DNA of 64,000 bases from Undaria pinnatifida. Lineage: Eukaryota; Sar; Phaeophyceae; Laminariales; Alariaceae. Within the stretch, counting starts at the first letter, position 1; each line of letters starts with the position of its first letter. Below are positions 59,901 to 64,000 of the stretch, one piece after another. A program made the position numbers and the translations under genes. The notes beneath the pieces are model-generated. The model did not search any database and was not told the origin of the DNA. It saw only the letters and a program-made list of their open reading frames with translations. The stretch lies in contig JABAKD010000020.1 of the NCBI GenBank assembly GCA_012845835.1, positions 4,253,243-4,317,242 of the forward strand. The letters are read 5' to 3'.

Positions 59901-61523
59901 GCAGCATCACGAACCTACAAATGGTATATGCAATGCAGAATCACGAAGCTACAAATGGTATATGCACAGCAGCAGCTAGGCGTCGTGGAGAACTGCGAAC
60001 TCTCAATATTTTTGAACCCCCGGTAGTCTACAGCAGCACGTACATGTACATGATGTACAGCAGTAGCTGAAGCTATGATGAGCCTGCAGCATGACGAAGC
60101 TACAAATGGTATATGCACAGCAGCATCACGAAGCTACAAATAAATGGTATATGCACAGCAGCATCACGAAGCTACAAATGGTATATGCACAGCAGCAGCT
60201 GTGGCCGCGCCTTTCTGCGTAGCAACGCAGAGCGTCACCCAGCTGGGGTGAACCGCCATGCTCTCCCATAATTTCCAGGCTGCCTTCTCGCATTGTTCCG
60301 CCGCACACGGGAAATCGGGAAAAAATTGTCGGCATTTTCCCTTTCCAGTATCTCCCATATATGAATTAACAAACTTCGTCTAACTCTTGGCATTACTTCT
60401 TACCCTCTTAATACTTACTATCCTGCGCTGCAACCGGCGGCCGTCCAGGCCGCCGGCGTAGCCCCTTGTATCTTATATAGATGCCTCCCGCACTCGATAT
60501 CGGGGGTCCTCTTCTGTAGAGCTCTGTATTTGGCCCGTGCAATGTTCCTGTTTTTTTCAATGCTGCTGTATGCGCGGACGCATAATTAGTCTATAGTCTA
60601 TGTATATTTACAGGCTAGACTACTGCTTGTACCATTGTTTCAGCAACAGCAGTAGCACGCGTTTGATACACTTATGATGCTCATATAGACTAGTCTAATA
60701 TCAAGCATAGGAAATCGTATTCACGTAATACTGGGTGGTATCGTACATACCAGGGCATACCAGGGCTGTTCATGTATGAGCATCCACACCCTTCGGCGGG
60801 ACGGTAAGAGGGTTTTTGCCCACCAGGTAAAAGATCAGCGCAATGTACTCGTTCATAAGTAGTGTACGCGCGCGAGGATGGACACAGGCCAGCGTTATCG
60901 ACCCTACAATATAGCCGTAGGGCATGATACCAGCAGGCCACACATCATACGCACTGTACGCAAGAACGTGGATACAGCAGAGACTCACGACAGCAGAGAC
61001 TCACGTTGTCGTCACTACTGGTAGCGTTGCTGTCGCTCGATTCCTGCCGGCCTCGCCGCCGCGACGAAGGCGAAAGGCCACCCTTCGGCTTCAACTCTTT
61101 CAAGCGCGAACGCAACCCCGAACGAGAAAGCTGTGGCCCGCCCTTCATCGCCCCTGCTTTCCCCGTGTCATCTCGCGATGGCGATCTAGATGGAGATGAT
61201 GAGCTGTTGTTGTTGTTGTTCTCGTCGCCTGCTGGGTATCTTCCACCAGTCTTGTTCTTGGGCTGCGCTCCCGCGACGCTATCGAGAGTAGTTTCTGCGT
61301 CGTCGTTGTCTTCGCCCGTTGCACCCAGTCGTTGTCGAGCGGAGCTCATTTCGATGGGGTTGTCACCACGGTCGTCGTCTTCTTCTTTCTTTGCACGACG
61401 AGTAGATGCTTCTCCTCCCAAATCTTCTTCGCCTTTGGCTTCCGTCTGTGCTAGGGTGCCGGGCGTGCTCCGGGCGACGAGCGCATGATCGTCGTCCCGT
61501 CGTCGCGATCTTGGATCACCGAT
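33691..61523 (-). CDS. AHI1: Jouberin (AHI1) homologue, WD40 protein, multi-exon
   Basis: About 17 exons, roughly 1,450 residues against 1,196 in human AHI1. N-terminal exons are charged and disordered. The conserved central region shows PMIVVHIVDSSTGRYL, PMWEESLVFAESYRRLL with LVLFELVD, GLAKIAWAFLRPIGARGE and RYPATLTVEV, in the order found in AHI1. WD40 exons follow with AFSGSGALLAAACC, WSPGDSLLLSASADGTAK, VVTGAFDRRLRLWDV, YDPKSNRLYSGDGVGAIIVW, FSPDGRFVVSGSEKGQVRVW and VAWHPHQHVLALAGYGQDAP. Known: Jouberin works at the ciliary transition zone. Almost all introns are phase 0. No SH3 domain follows the propeller; a coiled coil and short tail do. The true N-terminus was not located: the first exon found starts with an acceptor. 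Confidence 0.88.
35009..35112. repeat. Fold-back element with tRNA A-box-like arms
   Basis: GTTGTATACGAAGTAGCAGTG and its imperfect complement CAGTGCTACTTCGACGTATAC enclose an inner ACTACCCAGTC/GACTGGGTGGT stem. Would fold into a hairpin of about 100 nt. Arms resemble those at 40711 and 46148. Confidence 0.6.
35441..35535 (+). repeat. (AAC)n microsatellite
   Basis: About 30 units. On the AHI1 sense strand it is (GTT)n starting a few bases after the splice donor at 35541. It produces poly-N, poly-Q, poly-T and poly-L frames that are not genes. Confidence 0.95.
35542..35688 (-). CDS. AHI1: AHI1 exon: coiled coil
   Basis: Acceptor CTTCTTAG|CGA, donor AAG|GTAATG, 49 codons, phase 0. Encodes AMEAQALTEAKSSEEEHRRR and LRELRIKRLRAK, a basic helix. 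Confidence 0.65.
35689..36659. other. AHI1 intron, no feature
   Basis: Short repeated TTCCTGACAAAA motifs near 35828-35900 and an A/T-run region. No gene seen. Confidence 0.45.
36660..36812 (-). CDS. AHI1: AHI1 exon: last WD40 blade
   Basis: Acceptor CCCCCAG|ACA, proposed donor TTG|GTGCAA, 51 codons, phase 0. VAWHPHQHVLALAGYGQDAP with VLMYYGEA corresponds to the AHI1 segment around [20 protein letters not shown]. Without splicing, the frame ends at a stop at 36588, which would end the protein here. Confidence 0.8.
36870..37060 (+). repeat. Two adjacent family K copies
   Basis: Landmarks TTCATGTATGGCCTTAGTCC, TCCTTGCGCCCCTGCAAGAC, then GTCCATGCATGGCGGTGACC and CACATCCCTGCAATGC, GTCGGGTCTTTCACCGACCA. 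Preceded by a G-run at 36816-36860. Confidence 0.5.
37061..38590. other. AHI1 intron, no exon found
   Basis: C-run at 37320-37334, G-run at about 38143-38162. A TTTCCCC(A/G)ACG(A/G)AA unit repeats three times at 37770-37810. AHI1 has a segment between the last two WD40 exons that I could not place. Confidence 0.45.
38595..38995 (+). repeat. Tandem duplication of about 110 bp with C-rich spacers
   Basis: Two close copies of ATGATAAACTGGTGCATTCT, TTCCAAAACCGTCA(C/G)ATTTA, AGTTTCCACGCACA, and a third diverged copy at about 38910 (TTGATGAACGGATGCATTTC). C-runs at 38686-38697 and 38796-38838 separate them. Confidence 0.8.
38996..40350. other. AHI1 intron, nothing firm
   Basis: A cluster of short TAGTTGGTAGGT/GCCAACT motifs at 39680-39770 with self-complementarity. 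No coding evidence. Confidence 0.4.
40351..40506 (-). CDS. AHI1: AHI1 exon: WD40 blade
   Basis: Acceptor CAAAAG|CTT, donor CTGCAG|GTGGGG, 52 codons, phase 0. RASFSPDGRFVVSGSEKGQV with RVWEAQEGKRV is a textbook WD40 repeat and matches the AHI1 [20 protein letters not shown] position. Confidence 0.9.
40711..40788. repeat. Fold-back element with tRNA A-box-like arms
   Basis: Arms GGTTGTATAGCACCAGGCAG and TAGCTCAGTGGGCAGTGCTA (continuing TATAACC) are reverse complements with a few mismatches around CACGTG. The right arm resembles a tRNA D-arm. Confidence 0.65.
41215..41790 (+). repeat. Minisatellite of about 60 bp from the MITE-1 left end, joined to a MITE-1 copy
   Basis: Six units of GAGCCATCCCACGGTAGGGG, TGCAGCCGAAGTTTCTAAGA, ATTTTCTGAGC; odd and even units differ (CGGCAAT versus TTCTGAGCTTCG), suggesting a dimer of about 120 bp. 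From 41580 the MITE-1 interior follows (GACTTCGAAGGCG), with a degraded right end ACTCCACCGTGGGGTGGACTC near 41838. Confidence 0.85.
41960..42115 (+). repeat. Diverged relative of the 46.5 kb array
   Basis: CAACCGGCACTATTCCTCAT, GGGCAGCCGGCACTACTCGA and CACTACAGAGGGACC resemble the 46500-46985 unit. Confidence 0.45.
42321..42449 (-). CDS. AHI1: AHI1 exon: WD40 blade
   Basis: Acceptor CACGTAG|GTG, donor CCAG|GTACGA, 43 codons. RGQLLVQAHGNTLRLLDLGT corresponds to AHI1 [20 protein letters not shown]. Confidence 0.85.
43033..43189 (-). CDS. AHI1: AHI1 exon: WD40 blade
   Basis: Acceptor CGCAAG|GTT, phase 0. HVNTIAYDPKSNRLYSGDGV with GAIIVWRRA matches AHI1 [20 protein letters not shown] with VVW. 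The 3' border (GGGGGA|GTACTG) leaves one base and does not fit the next exon, so it is tentative. Confidence 0.85.
43240..43350 (+). repeat. Family K copy
   Basis: GATTCATGCAGGGCCGTAGA, ACCCTTGCATCCCTACAACG, GAACGTCGGGTTTCCTCCAC, with a G-run on each side (43213-43232 and 43343-43352). Confidence 0.5.
43807..43952 (-). CDS. AHI1: AHI1 exon: WD40 blade
   Basis: Acceptor CCCCGGTGCAG|CT after a clear pyrimidine tract, donor AAG|GTCCGT. ECALVVTGAFDRRLRLWDVF matches AHI1 [20 protein letters not shown]. Confidence 0.9.
44582..44935 (+). repeat. (CAACAG)n-type hexamer/trimer microsatellite
   Basis: About 350 bases of CAACAG with CAG, AAG, ACGG and TAACAG variants. Lies in an AHI1 intron, where the sense strand is (CTGTTG)n. 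Open frames here (poly-A/V, poly-L, poly-C) are repeat artefacts. Confidence 0.95.
45750..45858 (-). CDS. AHI1: AHI1 exon: WD40 blade end and insert
   Basis: Acceptor GTGGACAG|GTG, phase 0. Starts VWRVSSGSDAEDGGKGGAHP, so SADGTAK of the preceding exon is completed to the WD dipeptide position. The 3' border is not resolved. Confidence 0.6.
46148..46330. repeat. Fold-back elements with tRNA A-box-like arms (two copies)
   Basis: GCGCTATCCACTAGACCACT / CTCAGTGGGGGTAGTGTTGT around CACGTG at 46148-46218, and a partial copy at 46288-46328 (CGCTATCCACTAGACCGCGA, CACGTGACCAAGTAGCTA). On the minus strand the first arm reads TGGTCTAGTGGATAGCG, a box-A-like string. Confidence 0.55.
46500..46985 (+). 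repeat. Minisatellite of about 33 bp
   Basis: About 14 units of CCGGCACTATAGAGATCAGT, GGCACTATTCAA with point variants. Homogeneity rises towards the right end. Confidence 0.9.
47100..47318 (-). CDS. AHI1: AHI1 exon: first two WD40 blades
   Basis: Acceptor TGGTCAG|AAC, donor AAAG|GTAGGT, 73 codons, phase 0. NGAITLAFSGSGALLAAACC, IRLIDTETGRCRHELKGHAS and WSPGDSLLLSASADGTAK match AHI1 SHNGRILAAACA, RELCGH and LTSSSDGTARIW. Confidence 0.95.
48044..48270. mobile_element. MITE-3 copy with both ends
   Basis: CCAGGGATTTTGCACGGGTC at the left and GACCCGCGAAAAAGCCCTGG at the right are inverted repeats. The interior has several CCCGACCCG(T/C) units but no long array. Confidence 0.75.
48366..48930. 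mobile_element. Two MITE-3 copies carrying (GGGTC)n arrays
   Basis: First copy 48366-48645 with about 18 pentamers at 48495-48586. Second copy 48640-48930 with a less regular array at 48758-48860 and the right end GACCCGCGAAAAGCCCTG. Confidence 0.7.
49336..49528 (-). CDS. AHI1: AHI1 exon: linker into the propeller
   Basis: Acceptor GGCGGCAG|C, donor CGG|GTAAGA. Encodes YEALAAMHDKSREDRKNDEA, an alanine run and KKEPCVLPDRLLHR, which fits AHI1 QACRIPNKHLFSL just before the first blade. Confidence 0.75.
49537..50324. other. AHI1 intron, no feature
   Basis: Only a short TA tract at 49580-49592 and a G-rich stretch at 49917-49936. Confidence 0.4.
50325..50545 (-). CDS. AHI1: AHI1 exon: conserved linker, frame disturbed
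   Basis: Acceptor TTCTTCTCAG|CCC and donor TCAG|GTATCC are good. Conserved pieces are present but in different frames: RYPATLTVEV (AHI1 HYPSTLYVTV) and GDQWRRMNGKSINS (AHI1 KWKRLPGQACRIPN). A third frame is open over the first half (LSLKDGLEVSPTSYPLYAVL). Either an indel (sequence error or mutation) or unusual splicing. Confidence 0.55.
50546..52262. other. AHI1 region with unresolved exon(s)
   Basis: The AHI1 segment after IAWAFLKLLGANG is expected here. Weak candidates on the minus strand are about 51475-51345 (APTIVDASQVAGEAEGLPET, donor ACG|GTGAGG) and about 52040-51930 (PWWYGIGGRCWAELPMPWND); neither could be fitted in phase. Confidence 0.35.
51545..51700 (+). mobile_element. PG family copy
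   Basis: GGGGGTACTCATTTGTTGCT, TTTGACCGTGAACCACGCGT, TTTCGAGACGGAGCACCGGA, CTACTCCTAATGGAGACACC, GGGCGCTCGTTACGTTTCTT. The best-preserved copy; others at 9455-9695 and 13225-13375. Confidence 0.7.
52263..52390 (-). CDS. AHI1: AHI1 exon: conserved central domain
   Basis: Acceptor GTCGTTCAG|GGC, donor AAGGG|GTAAGG, phase 0 in, 2 out. GDGLAKIAWAFLRPIGARGE is a close match to AHI1 CGFRKIAWAFLKLLGANGN. Confidence 0.9.
52956..53108 (-). CDS. AHI1: AHI1 exon: conserved central domain
   Basis: Acceptor CCACTCAG|CCG, donor AAG|GTGCGC, 51 codons, phase 0. PMWEESLVFAESYRRLLAPE with ALVLFELVDVA matches AHI1 [20 protein letters not shown] and VILFFEILDFL. Confidence 0.92.
53852..54196 (-). CDS. AHI1: AHI1 exon: variable insert
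   Basis: Acceptor CCCCCTCAG|CAT after a T/C-rich tract, donor GCT|GTGAGT, 115 codons, phase 0. Mostly S/G/T-rich (TSLSPEQSSPGVHSGYAGAG), ending VVTGGATTTFEERTTWDISA. It lies where human AHI1 has a short segment, so it appears to be a lineage-specific insertion. Confidence 0.7.
55019..55318 (-). CDS. AHI1: AHI1 exon: conserved central domain start
   Basis: Donor TTGGAG|GTAAGC. The start at GTAG|AGG is chosen because it keeps phase 0; GCAG|AAAAC at 55302 is an alternative that would not. FPYYRVHIVSTDALPEDSRI then GPMIVVHIVDSSTGRYLTKT matches AHI1 [20 protein letters not shown]. Confidence 0.88.
55319..56700. other. AHI1 intron, no feature
   Basis: No repeats or exon candidates that I can support; unusually low homopolymer content for this window. 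Confidence 0.4.
56701..57927 (-). CDS. AHI1: AHI1 exon: long disordered N-terminal region
   Basis: Acceptor CGCCGCAG|GCA, donor TTGGAG|GTACGG, 409 codons, phase 0. Charged, S/G/R/P-rich (GESRGREDDDGGSDEGEHPD, SSNSNNTGSSGTTSGK, KRRRPDKGASSSPASPS), ending in a more ordered GAVENFLYGWFGGLVARPW. The long open frame, GC-rich third positions and phase agreement support coding; no domain is recognised. Confidence 0.8.
58039..58894. mobile_element. MITE-3 copy carrying a 735-bp (GGGTC)n array
   Basis: Ends CAGGGTTTTTTCACGGGTCA and TGACCCGGGCCGTGAAAAAC (then CCTG) are inverted repeats. Between them, 58091-58826 is GGGTC repeated about 145 times with few variants (GAGTC, GGGCC, single-base slips that reset frame). 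A truncated MITE-4 (TTAA at 57969-57972) lies just before it. It is in the AHI1 intron about 110 bp from the exon 57927 acceptor. Confidence 0.9.
58895..59750. other. AHI1 intron, no feature
   Basis: No gene supported. GGGATTTCAAGCCAACGGCG near 59100 resembles the GGGATTTCAAGCCGAACACC near 870 and may be a dispersed repeat. Confidence 0.4.
59755..60195 (+). repeat. Nested duplication (about 222 bp and 34 bp units)
   Basis: A block from AGGCGTAGTGGAGAACTGCG (59758) recurs as AGGCGTCGTGGAGAACTGCG (59978). Inside and after each block a 34-bp unit, AGCAGCATCACGAAGCTACA and AATGGTATATGCAC, repeats several times. Confidence 0.85.
60196..61004. other. AHI1 intron, no feature
   Basis: No coding signal or repeat. 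The 60750-60773 stretch has ACCAGGGCAT repeated twice. Confidence 0.4.
61005..61523 (-). CDS. AHI1: AHI1 first exon found: charged disordered region
   Basis: Proposed acceptor AAAAAAAG|ATC (weak pyrimidine tract), donor GACAAC|GTGAGT, 173 codons, phase 0. Basic/acidic low-complexity (RRAKKEEDDDRGDNPIE, NNNNNSSSSPSRSPSRDD). No in-frame ATG before codon 90 or so, so the start codon lies in an exon further upstream that I could not find. Confidence 0.65.
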
Positions 61524-62856
61524 CTTTTTTTCGCTACCGATATGGACGAAATTATAGATATCGTATATTCATATAAATTAATATCAAATAGTTTATTATG
61601 TTAAAGTCAAAATGGAATGTATCTGCGGGTGCACGAAAAAAGCCTCGCAAATAAGTCGAAACCCTTTCTTGCCGAAGATACCGCACACGAAGATCTACTG
61701 CTGTACTACATACAGCAGGCAGCCGGGGACGAAGCGCATCCTGCGCATCCATCTTCAGTCTCCTTGTACTGTTGGGGCACTTGCTTGTGGCTGTCCATTG
61801 TCAACTTCAATCGAAGTAGTCAACGCATCGTGACGAAGATGACGCGCACAGAGGAATTGCGGGTGACTGAAGACGGCAGGATATACAGCAGCGGCCGCAG
61901 ATCCTATCCCAATGGCGACAGCTATTCGGTGCGTAACACGGTACCACTGGTACATGCATCATGGTGTCCAAGGGGAACTCTATTGGGGGGTCTCGAGGCT
62001 CCAGCCGCTGCATGATACGAAGTGGTCGTGTGTCTCAATTTGAGCCGAAGACCTTTTTTTCTCGTACCCTGGTGTAGTCTATAGTCTATGCAGCAGTAAC
62101 TGCTGTATGGCAGTTCGAAAACGATTAATAATATTAATATCATATTGTATGAAAACATGCTCGATCGTAAGTACGCAATACCGTATGTGTCAAGGCGGTA
62201 CCGTTCTGATACGAGTATATCAGGTGCGTGACAAGGCGGTATACCTGGTACGCATGACCAGAATAAATACCAGGGACTTGAGTAATTTTGTGTATACGAC
62301 GAGTGTTGTACAACTATTGGTGGCAGCATTGCATGTATGCGCATGGTGCCAGTTGGGCGTGTGGCCGTCGCTCGGCCGAACGAACCGACTGCTCCGTGGC
62401 TCGGCCTCGTCGCTCGGTTACTACGATAGATAGTCGGGCAGCCTTGGGGCATCGAGGTCGCTCGCGCTGTCGCTCGGTCGCTCGGGCGCCAGGCGCGCTA
62501 GTACTGCATATATATATATGTACCATGCCGGTTACATATTGGTAGAGGCTCGAGTGCCGGGGCCGCGGTGCTTATACTCGTGTGCATAGAGGCCTGAAGA
62601 TTGTGCCGTGTTATACTACTGAAATCCTCGTGCGGTATGTCTTTCACCCCTGTATGTGCTGTATGTGCTGTATGTGCTGTATGTGCTGCATAGTGAAGCA
62701 ACTACTCCGGAATATCCGTCGTACCTGGCACCTGCTTGCCAGGCAACCGTGGTGTGTCTCATCCAAAAGGTGTCTAATGCGTGTGATGTCGATGGCGCCC
62801 CCCTTCCGACCTAACCCTCCCTATTTCTCGTCGCACGCACGTGTTATGGTGATGTC
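61524..62856. other. Region between divergent genes, AHI1 5' end and MORN gene promoter presumed
   Basis: Should contain any missing 5' AHI1 exon and both promoters. Only a (GTATGTGCT) tandem at 62650-62692 (five units) and short TA tracts are visible. No promoter motif can be claimed. Confidence 0.4.
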
Positions 62857-62969
62857 ATGTTCAATGGGGTGGGGCACGGTGTGTTCGACCGTGCTTGGTT
62901 ATACAAGGGTGAATTCGTCGACGGGATGAGAGAAGGGCAAGGAATCCTCTCCTACATCAACGGCAGCAC
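62857..62969 (+). CDS. MORN-repeat protein, first exon (partial gene)
   Basis: From ATG at 62857 to donor CAC|GTGAGT, phase 2. Encodes FNGVGHGVFDRAWLYKGEFV with DGMREGQGILSYINGST. YKGEFVDGMREGQGILSY is a clear MORN repeat (YxGxxxxGxxxGxGxxxY), preceded by a partial one (NGVGHGVF). MORN repeats bind membranes or scaffold cytoskeletal structures. No AG acceptor exists between the upstream in-frame stop and this ATG, which favours a start here. Later exons lie outside or were not found. Confidence 0.7.
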
Positions 62970-63171
62970 GTGAGTTTATGTGAAGAATTGACCACAACAA
63001 CAAAAACAACAACAACAACAACAACAACCACAACCACGGACGGATGCACGAACGTCTTTCCTTGTGTGACGACCGCAAGCTACGTAAGGGGCGCATCTCG
63101 TTTTTTTTTTCCCCGAGACTCCTCACCTAAGAAGCTCCATTTTTTTTTTTTCACCTGTCGAATCGAGTCTC

Positions 63172-63344
63172 GCAGGTCGGACCCGGTCAGGATGACCCGA
63201 TGCCACCCGTGATATTAAAAAGAGACCCGGTCCTCGACCCGTGAGAGCTCAAACACTCGGCCCGATTTGAACCGCGAGTTTTTTTAGGCGCTCTGACCCG
63301 ACCCGCGGCGGGCTGGGTCATGACCCGTGGAAAAGCCCTGCATT
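63172..63344. mobile_element. MITE-3 copy, short
   Basis: TCGCAGGTCGGACCCGGTCA at the left side, TCATGACCCGTGGAAAAGCC (then CTG) at the right. Contains only a few CCCGACCCG units. Confidence 0.6.
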
Positions 63345-63633
63345 TTTTCACCCAGACAAAACAACACAAAAGCTGACGCTGTTACGGGGCGAGAAAATGA
63401 CGACCAGCGCCATCCGAGACTAGCAGTCAATTCCACACATACATGGTCATATAATATATATATGTATATACCGGATAATAATACAGTAAAACACAAGAGA
63501 CTACGAAGTAGTTTAATGGTATTCCAACGCCAGGGGTACGAACACTTTTTAGTTTTTAGTGGAAAACACATTTTTTTTTTCTCTTATGTTTCTGAATGAC
63601 GTGGTGGCGGGAGGCAGTCCAATCCTACGATGG

Positions 63634-63893
63634 AGTCATCCCACGGTAGGGGTTGCACCCGAAAGTCCCTGAGCTCCTCACACGAGGAACTCAATATCTC
63701 ACCCGAAAAATGACTTCGAAGGCATTCGTTCGCAGAACCCGACCAAGCTTCTATGCCTTAGTCCAAAAAATAAAGTACTCGTAAAAATACTTCATTGACA
63801 GGCAGTTCCTCACATGAGGAACTCAATCGTAAGGAACTCAACTGCCCAGGGACTTTTTGGTGCAGAAAGTGCAGCCCCTACCGTGGGATGACT
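63634..63893 (+). mobile_element. MITE-1, complete reference copy (260 bp)
   Basis: Terminal inverted repeats of about 24 bp: AGTCATCCCACGGTAGGGGT and the complement of CCCCTACCGTGGGATGACT, one mismatch in the region. A direct repeat CGATGG abuts both ends (63628-63633 and 63894-63899), a probable 6-bp target duplication. The interior has inverted CCTCACACGAGGAACTCA / CCTCACATGAGGAACTCA segments. No ORF, hence non-autonomous. Confidence 0.9.
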
Positions 63894-63952
63894 CGATGGG
63901 AGTGTCCAGAGGGGGTCCCCCTTTCAGGGACCTTTTTTTTTGCACAGGCTCG

Positions 63953-64000
63953 GGTGTCACTCGCGCGAGTGACCCTCCCCCCCCCCCCCCCCCCCCCCCC
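63953..64000. repeat. Family E palindrome and poly-C at window end
   Basis: GTCACTCGCGCGAGTGAC is a perfect 18-base palindrome, followed by a C-run reaching the last base. Confidence 0.8.

Noticed and set aside
59880..60190. Regularly spaced 34-bp repeats resembling a CRISPR array
   Set aside because: Units are directly adjacent without unique spacers, lie in a eukaryotic intron, and there are no cas genes.

Overview
The window looks like nuclear DNA of a stramenopile, most likely a brown alga. This is inferred from gene content and style: long GT-AG introns with pyrimidine-rich acceptors, GC-rich exons, very repeat-rich introns, and an ankyrin/TRP-like channel. There is no prokaryotic operon structure, rRNA gene, convincing tRNA gene or CRISPR array. 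No decisive marker gene is present, so the species is not claimed. Nearly all long open frames are accidents of homopolymers and short repeats; real coding sequence is a small fraction, cut into exons of about 50-1200 bp. Exon borders were read by eye from splice sites, frame phase and protein similarity.

Layout. (1) 1-31,954, plus strand: one large gene, truncated by the window start, for an ankyrin-repeat TRP-like cation channel (ankyrin exons, linker, six-helix channel core with pore, extra membrane helices, coiled-coil C-terminus). Joining the last three exons (30,048-31,954) to the channel rests on phase agreement and is less certain. (2) 33,691-61,523, minus strand, convergent with gene 1: a Jouberin (AHI1) homologue with a disordered N-terminus, the conserved central domain and a seven-bladed WD40 region, in about 17 exons; one linker stretch (52,260-50,325) is unresolved. 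(3) 62,857 onward, plus strand: the first exon of a MORN-repeat gene that runs out of the window.

The introns are dense with non-autonomous elements. I name these families here: MITE-1 (ends GAGTCATCCCACGGTAGGGG), MITE-2 (ends CTACGATAGAGGTGCACC), MITE-3 (ends CCAGGGTTTTTCACGGGTC, often carrying GGGTC pentamer arrays), MITE-4 (about 82 bp, CCCCTTTA ends, TTAA target site), family E (palindromic TCACTCGCGCGAGTGA ends), a poly-G-associated family (PG), a second dispersed core (family K), and short fold-back elements whose arms resemble tRNA A-boxes. Several minisatellites are visibly iterated pieces of MITE ends. A frameshifted PIF1-type helicase fragment lies at 25.9-26.6 kb.

Functionally, Jouberin is a ciliary transition-zone protein, TRP-type channels often act in cilia, and MORN proteins are frequent in flagellar structures. 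The neighbourhood would therefore suit an organism with flagellated stages, but a functional link between the genes is inference. I did not find a clearly new biochemical system; the most interesting signals concern mobile-element and minisatellite biology and the unusual architectures of the two main genes.
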